Origin: Bacillota bacterium
GTDB taxonomy: Bacteria; Bacillota; Bacilli; Paenibacillales; NBRC-103111
DNA: 26,606 nucleotides
Direction of reading: 5' to 3'
Assembly (NCBI GenBank): GCA_023393235.1
Contig: JAEWMH010000077.1
Location: 1-26,606, forward strand
Part shown: positions 7,349 through 13,525 of the stretch, piece by piece
How the letters are laid out: each line of letters begins with the position of its first letter
Numbering within the stretch: position 1 is the stretch's first letter
Translations under genes and position numbers: made by a program
The notes under the pieces: model-generated
The model's database searches: none
Told to the model about the DNA's origin: nothing
The model's input: the letters and a program-made list of their open reading frames with translations, nothing else

Positions 7349-7374
7349 ACGGTCCAGGCTGCAGAAATGTTGCA
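7349..7374 (-). promoter_or_regulatory. ECF-type autoregulatory promoter
   Basis: On the minus strand TGCAAC (7369-7374) resembles the ECF -35 TGAAAC. After 17 bp it is followed by CGT (7349-7351) and an A/T-rich stretch, the usual ECF -10. It lies about 30 bp before the sigma-gene start, so the short transcript leader fits autoregulation. Confidence 0.55.
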
Positions 7375-7523
7375 TTGCTCTCAAGAAAAGTTTATACGCC
7401 GGGACTGGATAAAAGTTCCGTACACTGTTTTAGACAGGCTCTGTAATTTGACGGCGCTTTCCTTCAATATGTTCATTTTATAGCAAATCGGCTCCCGCTT
7501 CATCCCCCAATCCAAACTTTCTA

Positions 7524-10067
7524 CTATTTTCCATAATGTCCATCTAATTTGTTCCTGACGAACAGGCTGTTCCGGCGCACGGAAAACTCCACCTCTCCCT
7601 GAAGGTCTGTCCTGTACACGGACGTATCCGTTTCCGCCAAGCGCTCCAGAGTCAAGGGGCTGGGATGTCCGTAGCTGTTGTTTTTGCCTGCGGAGATCAC
7701 AGCCAGCCTCGGGCTCCAATACCACAGCCAGTCTCCGGAGGAGGAGTACCGGCTGCCGTGGTGCGCCACCTTCATTACATCCAGGCTGGGTGTTTCTCCT
7801 CCATCGTTCAACCGGGTTAGCAGCAGCCTCTCCTGCTCCTCCCCAATATCGCCGGTAAATAAGAAACGCTTCCCCAGCATGGTTAAGAGCATTACAACCG
7901 ATTCATCATTTTGCTCCTCCAAAAGGCGAACTTGAGCGTCTCCCTCCTCCTGCGGCGGGGACAGAACCGACCACATGGCAGAGCGGCCCACGGTATATGT
8001 ATCTCCCTGCCGCACCGGAATAAGCGGAATACCGCGATCCAGCGCAGTTTGAAAAAGCTTCTCCGCAACCGGGCCGGATTTCAGCGTACCGTTGAACAAT
8101 ATCTGTCCGACTGGAATTTCCTCAAGGACCGCTTGCAAACCGCCGATATGGTCCGTATCCGCATGGGAAATAATGAGGGTATCCAGCTTGTGGACCCCCC
8201 GTTTTTTGAGCAGCGGCACCACTGTTTTCCGGCCTACCTCAAAAGGCTCCTGACGCTCCTTCCATTCCTCCCCGGCCTTGCGGAAGGAAACGGTGCCGCC
8301 GCCGTCGATCAGAATATGTTTGCCGTCCGGTGTCCGCACCCAGGCGCAATCCCCTTGGCCCACATCCAGAAAAGAGACGGTTCCCGTGCCCCGTTCCGTC
8401 CAGAGTGCCGGAGCATAGCCGTAAATAAGACAGCCTGCCCACAGAACGGCGGCCAGCGCCGTAATTCGCACACCTCTGAGGCGGAAGCCTGCCCCGTCCG
8501 GCACCAGGTAAATCCGCTGGAGCTCCAGCTCCCGGTGCTGCTTTAACACTCCCGCCTTCAAGACGATCCAGGCTAAGAGAGCATAATAAGCGACTATCCA
8601 CAAAAATGTGGGCGTAGGCCAACTGAGATGCATCGAGGGAAGCCATTCCGACAAATCGATGGTATAGAAGGTGAAAGGGTTCAGATAAGAAATTAGCGCC
8701 GCGGCCCATTTGGCTGCCCAGGGCCAGAGGAAGGAAAGCAGCAATGCCCCATAACCCAGCGGAGTCACAACAAAGCTGATCAGGGGCACCAGCAGCAGAT
8801 TGGCAGGCAGGGAGAGCAGGGAAAACTGGTTGAAATAATAGACCGAAACGGGGAAGGATACCAGCTGCGCGGTCAGGGCAACGGAAAGACTGTTTTTCCA
8901 AAGGGGATGAATGCCGGGGAGGAGTCGGGTTATGGCGGGCACCCCCGCCAACAAACCTGCGGTGACGAGAAAGGACAGCTGGAAGCCCACATCGGTGATA
9001 AAAAGGGGGTTACACAGCAGCATCCCCAACAGCGCCAAAGCCAGGAGGGACAGGCCGTCCTTCAGCCAGCCCTTCCGCGCAGCGTAGAGCCCTGCCATGG
9101 CCGTTAACCCGGAGCGCACCACCGACGGTGAGGAGCCGGTAAATACCACATACAGCGGAATGGTCCAAAAGCCCAACCGAGCTGCCGCTTCTCTGGTCAC
9201 ACCCAACCGCCGGCACAATGCGGTGACCGCCCACAAAAATACACCTACATGCAGCCCGGAAATGGCCAGAATATGAGTCAGTCCCAAACGGGAAAAATTC
9301 CGGAAGCGTTCCGGGTCCTGATCTTCGCGGAGCCCGATGAGAAGCCCCTTCATATAACCGGCCTCATCTCCTGGAAAAAGTGACGCCAACCGGCTCCCCG
9401 CCCCTTCCCGGATATCGTCGTTCCAACGGAGGAGTCTGGCGGCATCCCACCGGCCGGGAGGAGCTATCCTGATGGCGGTGGTGCCTTTGACAGTAACCAT
9501 CCAATGCACATCCTTCTTCCGCAAGTATTCGCGGAAATCGAATCCCCCGAAGTTTCGGGCGGGTTCGGGCGTTTTGACCATACCGGCTAACCGCACCCGG
9601 TCCCCTCTTCTCCAACCTGCGGCTACCACCTGCTCGGATTGCTCCTGGAGACGGACCGTCACATAAATCCGTTCCCCTTCGGGCCGGACCGCTCCACCAT
9701 CCGCCCAGCTCCATTCCTCCGTCCGCATATAAAATACCGCCCGGTCCCCGTCCACCTCCACAGGGGTGTCCAGACGCCCGGACAGCTCCGCTCCCGCTTC
9801 GTCTGCAGCCGGATTCCAATCGGCTGACGGCGGGGCTACCGCACTGGCCAGCCGGGCATCCGCCCAGGCGTAACAGCCGTTACCCGCCAACAGCGCCAGG
9901 CTCAGCCAAACCAGCTGAAGGGCTGTTTTTCGGCGTCCCGCCAAAACTGTACCTATCCATATCGCCCCTATTACAGCCCAGCCCCAAAAATACGGCCGGT
10001 ACCCGGCTGCCGCCAGCCCGGCCCCCGCCGTAAACAAAGCCGCGGTTAGAATCGCCGTTTTGTTCAT
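7524..10067 (-). CDS. comEC: DNA uptake channel protein ComEC
   Basis: ComEC forms the membrane channel through which single-stranded DNA enters during transformation. The 847 aa protein (776 in B. subtilis) has N-terminal membrane segments and an OB-like region (DUF4131 type). A central multi-pass competence domain includes HILAISGLHVGVFLWAVTAL at about residues 265-285. From about residue 565 there is a metallo-beta-lactamase-like domain with FLDVGQGDCAWVR, HADTDHIGG (about 633-641) and AHHGS (about 769), suggesting a nuclease that degrades the non-entering strand. The ATG at 10067 follows GGGAGGGGAG. A strong terminator ends only about 25 bp upstream, so expression must come by readthrough from comEB or by antitermination. 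No terminator is apparent after it, so it may read into the sigma gene. Confidence 0.96.
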   Translation of the reverse strand: MNKTAILTAALFTAGAGLAAAGYRPYFWGWAVIGAIWIGTVLAGRRKTALQLVWLSLALLAGNGCYAWADARLASAVAPPSADWNPAADEAGAELSGRLDTPVEVDGDRAVFYMRTEEWSWADGGAVRPEGERIYVTVRLQEQSEQVVAAGWRRGDRVRLAGMVKTPEPARNFGGFDFREYLRKKDVHWMVTVKGTTAIRIAPPGRWDAARLLRWNDDIREGAGSRLASLFPGDEAGYMKGLLIGLREDQDPERFRNFSRLGLTHILAISGLHVGVFLWAVTALCRRLGVTREAAARLGFWTIPLYVVFTGSSPSVVRSGLTAMAGLYAARKGWLKDGLSLLALALLGMLLCNPLFITDVGFQLSFLVTAGLLAGVPAITRLLPGIHPLWKNSLSVALTAQLVSFPVSVYYFNQFSLLSLPANLLLVPLISFVVTPLGYGALLLSFLWPWAAKWAAALISYLNPFTFYTIDLSEWLPSMHLSWPTPTFLWIVAYYALLAWIVLKAGVLKQHRELELQRIYLVPDGAGFRLRGVRITALAAVLWAGCLIYGYAPALWTERGTGTVSFLDVGQGDCAWVRTPDGKHILIDGGGTVSFRKAGEEWKERQEPFEVGRKTVVPLLKKRGVHKLDTLIISHADTDHIGGLQAVLEEIPVGQILFNGTLKSGPVAEKLFQTALDRGIPLIPVRQGDTYTVGRSAMWSVLSPPQEEGDAQVRLLEEQNDESVVMLLTMLGKRFLFTGDIGEEQERLLLTRLNDGGETPSLDVMKVAHHGSRYSSSGDWLWYWSPRLAVISAGKNNSYGHPSPLTLERLAETDTSVYRTDLQGEVEFSVRRNSLFVRNKLDGHYGK

Positions 10068-10094
10068 ACGCTCCCCTCCCAAGTGAAATTCCCC

Positions 10095-10143
10095 AAAAAC
10101 AAAAAAAGGCACCCTGCCACGCCGGTTTGGCGCAGCAGGGTGC
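10095..10143 (-). terminator. Intrinsic terminator between comEB and comEC
   Basis: On the minus strand GCACCCTGC pairs with GCAGGGTGC, with a GCC/GGC pairing inside, followed by TTTTTTTGTTTTT. It lies 22 bp after the comEB stop, and the comEC ribosome binding site begins about 15 bp beyond the T-tract, leaving no room for a comEC promoter. Confidence 0.88.
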
Positions 10144-10165
10144 TCCCCTGCTTTCATCTATTCGG

Positions 10166-10678
10166 TTAGTTTTGAACCGGCTCCACACACCCGCTGGGCG
10201 GTTCGTATGCTTCCAAGCAGCGGAATACCAGCCCCCGCTCCTGCAGCAGCTTGGCCACCTTGGCGGTATCCTTGGGATAAGGGCGGTGGTACACAATCTC
10301 CTTTACCCCGCTGTTGGCCAGCATATTGGCGCAGGTCCAGCACGGCTCATCCGTTACATATACCGTTGAACCCTCCCGGTCCTTACGGTCCGTGAAGAGA
10401 ATCAGGTTCTGCTCGGCATGGATGGTGCGGATGCAGCGCTGCTTCCGGACCAGCTCCTCCTTGCCGTCCACAACCCGGGCTTCGAATTCTTCCACAATCA
10501 TACAGCCTGCTTCGCCGCAATCGGCCACTCCCATTGGCGCCCCGTTGTAGGCGCTGCCCAGCAGCTTTTTGCCCTGCACCAGAACGGCCCCTACATGCCT
10601 TCTGGAGCATTGGGAGCGGGTGGAGGCCATATAGGCAATATCCATAAAATAGGTATCCCAGTCCTTGCGAATGCTCAT
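10166..10678 (-). CDS. comEB: ComEB, dCMP deaminase family
   Basis: A zinc-dependent deaminase of the dCMP deaminase type, converting dCMP to dUMP for thymidylate synthesis. In B. subtilis the gene lies in the comE operon; its role in transformation itself is minor or absent. The 170 aa product shows the catalytic signature HAEQN (about residues 86-90), and PCWTCANML (about 112-120) supplies the two zinc cysteines. RRHVGAVLV and YNGAPMG are also typical. The ATG at 10678 is supported by homology (DWDTYFMDIAYMAS at the N-terminus). Its ribosome binding site is weak: GAGG sits about 20 bases upstream with a GC-rich hairpin between. It has its own promoter in the comEA-comEB gap. Confidence 0.95.
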   Translation of the reverse strand: MSIRKDWDTYFMDIAYMASTRSQCSRRHVGAVLVQGKKLLGSAYNGAPMGVADCGEAGCMIVEEFEARVVDGKEELVRKQRCIRTIHAEQNLILFTDRKDREGSTVYVTDEPCWTCANMLANSGVKEIVYHRPYPKDTAKVAKLLQERGLVFRCLEAYEPPSGCVEPVQN

Positions 10679-10684
10679 GGTAAC

Positions 10685-10701
10685 GCGGCTGTGCCGCCCT
10701 C
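10685..10701 (-). promoter_or_regulatory. Hairpin between Shine-Dalgarno and start codon of comEB
   Basis: On the minus strand GAGG (10698-10701) is followed by a perfect GCGGC-ACA-GCCGC hairpin (10685-10697), then GTTACC and the ATG. With the hairpin folded, the distance from GAGG to ATG drops to about six bases, a normal spacing. No other plausible ribosome binding site is present. Confidence 0.4.
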
Positions 10702-10752
10702 GCTTTCCCGGCGTGACACGGTGGTCCCGTATCTCCGTTGGTTATGGCCTAC

Positions 10753-10781
10753 ATTATATCACCGGTGCCGGCATTCGCCAA
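10753..10781 (-). promoter_or_regulatory. Sigma-A promoter of comEB
   Basis: On the minus strand TTGGCG (10776-10781), a 17 bp spacer and a perfect TATAAT (10753-10758). It directly follows a GCCCGG-AAA-CCGGGC hairpin (10783-10797). It would allow comEB transcription independent of comEA. Confidence 0.6.
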
Positions 10782-10818
10782 TGCCCGGTTTCCGGGCGTC
10801 TGCGGGTCACTTGCGGCT

Positions 10819-11376
10819 TCAACCTCCCTCTGGCGCCACGGATGCCGTAATCCGGTCCTTTAAGCCGTCATAGGTTTTCTGGCCGATGCCCTTCACCTTC
10901 TTCAGGTCTTCCGGCGTGCGGAAGGGGCCTTTCGTCTGCCTGTGCTCCACAATAGCTTGAGCTTTACCCGGCCCGATACCCGGCAGCTCATCCAGGCGTG
11001 AGGCCGACGCCGTATTGATGTCAATCAAGCCTTTGGCGGCGGCCGTTCCTGCAGGGGATTGGGCGGGTGCTGCGGTAGCCGGAGCCTGCACCTGGGCTGC
11101 TGCTGACGGTACCGGCGATGCCGGCGCACCCGGGACTGCTGCCGGCGCTGTCGCCTGATCCTTCGGCTGTGCGGAAGCACTTTGCCCGGAGGCCGGAGTT
11201 GTGTCCCCGTTCTGCCCGGAGGCAGACAACAGGGACTGCACCTCCTGATTCACATCTGTCCACTCCGACACCACTCGCTCCTCCACTGCCCTGCGCACAA
11301 ACCCGAACCCCGCCGCCCCCAGCAGCAGCGCCACAAACATTAGCTTTTTCCAATGAATCCGAAGCCAGTTGGCCAT
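10819..11376 (-). CDS. comEA: ComEA, DNA receptor for transformation
   Basis: ComEA is the membrane-anchored receptor that binds incoming double-stranded DNA outside the membrane and passes it to ComEC. The 185 aa protein has an N-terminal membrane anchor (about residues 11-28, KLMFVALLLGAAGFGFV) and a long flexible Ala/Pro/Gln/Thr-rich linker. The C-terminal helix-hairpin-helix DNA-binding domain is at about 122-183: IDINTASASRLDELPGIGPG, then KAQAIVEHRQTKGPF and VKGIGQKTYDGLKDRI. The ATG at 11376 is preceded by AAGGAGA with good spacing. The open frame runs upstream to 11574 through the leader, but that part lacks a ribosome binding site and contains a terminator. No ComK-type AAAA-N5-TTTT box pair was seen near its promoter. 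Confidence 0.96.
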   Translation of the reverse strand: MANWLRIHWKKLMFVALLLGAAGFGFVRRAVEERVVSEWTDVNQEVQSLLSASGQNGDTTPASGQSASAQPKDQATAPAAVPGAPASPVPSAAAQVQAPATAAPAQSPAGTAAAKGLIDINTASASRLDELPGIGPGKAQAIVEHRQTKGPFRTPEDLKKVKGIGQKTYDGLKDRITASVAPEGG

Positions 11377-11414
11377 CTCTTGATTCTCCTTTAAGGGTGC
11401 GGCTCTCCCTGAAC

Positions 11415-11460
11415 AACAAAAAACCGCCGTCACATAGCCTTCCGGCTTGTAAACGGCGGT
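11415..11460 (-). terminator. Intrinsic terminator (possible attenuator) in the comEA leader
   Basis: On the minus strand ACCGCCGT pairs with ACGGCGGT around an inner AGCC/GGCT-type hairpin, followed by TTTTTTGTTGTT. It lies between the candidate comEA promoter (11489-11518) and the ribosome binding site, so unconditional termination would silence comEA. CTGAAC just upstream can pair with GTTCAG just after the T-tract, a possible alternative fold. Confidence 0.75.
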
Positions 11461-11488
11461 GCTTCCGCGCCCATGTTCAGTTGTGCCC

Positions 11489-11518
11489 ATTATAGCGTAA
11501 ACGGCCGGCTGCGGGCAA
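11489..11518 (-). promoter_or_regulatory. Candidate comEA promoter
   Basis: On the minus strand TTGCCC (11513-11518), an 18 bp spacer and a perfect TATAAT (11489-11494). The leader would be about 105 nt and include the terminator at 11415-11460. Confidence 0.5.
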
Positions 11519-11577
11519 GAGCCCTCTGCGCTTGTCCGGCATAATAAGCAACACTTCGGCATATACATGCACAAAAC

Positions 11578-11602
11578 GTCCCTGGGCTTAAGCCTAAGGG
11601 AC
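11578..11602 (+). other. Hairpin upstream of comER
   Basis: GTCCCT and AGGGAC flank an inner GGCTTAAGCC palindrome. It ends about 20 nt before the comER ribosome binding site. Neither strand has a strong T-tract (GACTTTC on plus, GACGTTTTG on minus), so it is more likely a leader hairpin or weak terminator than an efficient one. No convincing comER promoter was found. Confidence 0.3.
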
Positions 11603-11635
11603 TTTCACCTACCCGAAAGCGAGGAGGAGAGCTTC

Positions 11636-12466
11636 ATGAAGGTCGGCTTTATCGGAACCGGCAGTATGGGCAGCATTTTGATCGAAGCCCTGATCCGGTC
11701 CGGCGCTTTGGCCCCCTCTGCCATCATTGCCGCCAACCGTACCCGTGAGAAGGTATTGGCCCTGGCCGAAAGGCATCCCGGTCTCTTGGCTGCCCGTTCC
11801 AATATTGAAGTGGTTTTGGAGGCGGACCTGATCTTTATCTGCGTCAAACCTGCCGAATACAAGCGGGTCCTGGACGAAATCAGGAAGCTCACCATGCCGG
11901 AGCAAATCATTGTCTCCATTACGTCCCCCGTGCTGATCCGCCACCTGGAGGAACAGCTGAATTGCAAGATTGCCAAGGTTATCCCCAGCATCACCAACTT
12001 CGTCCAAAACGGAGCAGCCTTGTGCATGTACGGAACCCGGATGGAGGAAGAGGATAAAGCAGCCCTGGAGGAGCTATTGGCTCCCATTAGCGAGCCTATC
12101 CGTATCGACGAAAAGCACACCCGGATCACCTCGGATCTGTCCAGCTGCGGACCGGCTTTTTTTGCGCTGCTGGTCCAGCGGTTTGTGGATGCCGCGGCGG
12201 TGGAAACGGGCATCCCTTACGAGGAAGCCACCCGGATGGCGTCCCGGATGCTCTTGGGGACCGGACTTCTACTAACGGAAGGCGGCTTCACCCCGGAAAC
12301 CCTGCAGAAGCGGGTAGCGGTGCCGGGCGGCATTACCGAGGAGGGCCTGAAGCTCATGGACCACGAGCTGGACGGCATGTTCAACAGGCTGATCCGCATC
12401 ACCCACGCCAAATTTTATGAGGACCTGGCCAAGGTGGACGCAGCCTTTCTGAACACCATTGAATAG
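11636..12466 (+). CDS. comER: ComER, pyrroline-5-carboxylate reductase-like protein
   Basis: A 276 aa protein of the ProC superfamily, transcribed divergently from comEA, as in B. subtilis. The N-terminus MKVGFIGTGSMGSILIEALI has the GxGxMG Rossmann motif for NAD(P). CVKPAEYKRVLDEI and the SSCGPAFFALLVQRFVDAAA dimerisation helix match ProC, and VAVPGGITEEGLKLM is the C-terminal family motif. In B. subtilis comER is not needed for transformation, and its enzymatic role is not settled. The ATG at 11636 follows GAGGAGGAG; the frame extends 69 bp upstream but without a better start. It ends in a strong terminator facing the minus-strand kinase gene. Confidence 0.93.
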   Translation: MKVGFIGTGSMGSILIEALIRSGALAPSAIIAANRTREKVLALAERHPGLLAARSNIEVVLEADLIFICVKPAEYKRVLDEIRKLTMPEQIIVSITSPVLIRHLEEQLNCKIAKVIPSITNFVQNGAALCMYGTRMEEEDKAALEELLAPISEPIRIDEKHTRITSDLSSCGPAFFALLVQRFVDAAAVETGIPYEEATRMASRMLLGTGLLLTEGGFTPETLQKRVAVPGGITEEGLKLMDHELDGMFNRLIRITHAKFYEDLAKVDAAFLNTIE

Positions 12467-12560
12467 CCACTCATGCTGCGTATCCCTACGCACCGATGAC
12501 CGGAACATATCCGGCCTACGGCTCGGACCATGTTATTTCAGGGTAGCGGCAGGTAAGTAA

Positions 12561-12586
12561 AAGAGGGCCCAAGGCCCTCTTTTTTG
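12561..12586 (+). terminator. Intrinsic terminator of comER, probably bidirectional
   Basis: AAGAGGGCC-CAA-GGCCCTCTT followed by TTTTG. On the minus strand the same stem ends in CTCTTTTACTT, so it can also serve the convergent kinase gene. Confidence 0.9.
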
Positions 12587-12624
12587 TATGCAGGTAAGTT
12601 GTTGCCCGCAGATCCCGCAGTCCG

Positions 12625-13422
12625 TCAGTTAAAAAGACCGCTATGCCGCAAATACTCCAGCACCGACTCCCGCTCCTCCTGCTCCTCCCGGCGCAACTCA
12701 CCGAGCCGTGCCGCAGCCGTCACCGTCAGCCAGCCGGACAATTCCTTTCGGGTCACGCCCATTTGGTCCAGATACAGATCGGCGGCCCTCTTCTTCAGCT
12801 GCAGCAAAAACTCCGTTTGATCCCCCGCCTCAGCCGGCACCGGAGTCATTTCGGTCAAATATACGGTTCTGGCAATATCTCCATATGTATGCCCGCGGCA
12901 GATGTTCATATAATCGATGACCGTATATCCTTGCGGGCCCGCCATCACATTGCCGAAGTGGTAGTCCCCATGGCAAAACTGGTCCCCGTCCGGCAGCTCC
13001 TCCAGCAAAACAAGCAGCGTTTCTTTATGAGCATCGGATAAATCCCGGGTGCGGATGATATGCCCCCGCAGGATCTCCTTCAAGCTCAAGCCCCCCGGCA
13101 GCCGGCAGGCCAGCATCGTCCGGTGCAGGGCCGCCAGAGCGGACACACCTGATTCCAGCCTGGAAGGATCCTCCATAAGCAGATCCAGCAGCGAGTCGCC
13201 CTCCACCCGGTCATAAATGATCCCATGGCGCTCCTCATGCCTCACCACATCGTAGCTATGCGCTACCGGAAGCTCCAGGGCATGAAGCAGCCGGGCATTG
13301 TCGTACTCCTTCATCATGCTCGACTCCGGGTACCCCTTCACAAACAGCTTGACCACCCTGCCCTGGCCCGCCTCAAAAATCTCCGCCGTGTTTCCGATGC
13401 CAATCCGTGCCCCAAGCTCCAT
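12625..13422 (-). CDS. Phosphotransferase of the aminoglycoside/choline kinase fold, substrate unknown
   Basis: A 265 aa kinase-like protein of the APH superfamily, whose members phosphorylate small molecules such as aminoglycosides, choline or sugars. It shows an ATP-binding N-lobe (IGIGNTAEIFEAGQGRVVKLF, with the Lys at about residue 25). FCHGDYHFGNVM, near residue 155, is the HxDxxxxN Brenner motif. VIDYMNICRG follows as the metal-binding DFG equivalent, and HTYGDIART completes the fold. GAGGAG ten bases before the ATG sets the start. It lies directly behind two leuS terminators with no space for a normal promoter. A resistance function should not be assumed: the sequence shows the fold, not the substrate. 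Confidence 0.85.
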   Translation of the reverse strand: MELGARIGIGNTAEIFEAGQGRVVKLFVKGYPESSMMKEYDNARLLHALELPVAHSYDVVRHEERHGIIYDRVEGDSLLDLLMEDPSRLESGVSALAALHRTMLACRLPGGLSLKEILRGHIIRTRDLSDAHKETLLVLLEELPDGDQFCHGDYHFGNVMAGPQGYTVIDYMNICRGHTYGDIARTVYLTEMTPVPAEAGDQTEFLLQLKKRAADLYLDQMGVTRKELSGWLTVTAAARLGELRREEQEERESVLEYLRHSGLFN

Positions 13423-13445
13423 CTGTTTACCGCTCCTCTTGGGAA

Positions 13446-13480
13446 AAGTAAAACCCGGGAACCTGTAAACGTCCCCGGGT
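13446..13480 (-). terminator. Second leuS terminator, just before the kinase gene
   Basis: On the minus strand ACCCGGG pairs with CCCGGGT around a 14-base loop, followed by TTTACTTTT. The kinase ribosome binding site begins within about 10 bp of its T-tract. Confidence 0.7.
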
Positions 13481-13484
13481 CTCC

Positions 13485-13515
13485 AAAAGCAGACCGATTT
13501 TATGAGAACGGTCTG
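13485..13515 (-). terminator. First leuS terminator
   Basis: On the minus strand CAGACCG pairs with CGGTCTG around a 12-base loop, followed by CTTTTGG. It begins 11 bp after the leuS stop codon and is the first of two tandem stems. Confidence 0.7.
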
Positions 13516-13525
13516 AACTTTGTTC

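Noticed and set aside
7381..7503. A 40-codon minus-strand frame between comEC and the sigma gene
   Set aside because: The G-rich stretch directly abuts its ATG with no usable spacing. The peptide has no domain or membrane segment, and its end overlaps the sigma promoter region.
10819..11574. A longer comEA reading from 11574
   Set aside because: The extra 66 codons run through the promoter and terminator of the leader, have no ribosome binding site and precede a good AAGGAGA-ATG start at 11376.
12625..13422. Calling the kinase an antibiotic resistance gene
   Set aside because: The APH fold is shared by many metabolic kinases, and nothing in the sequence or neighbourhood points to an antibiotic substrate.
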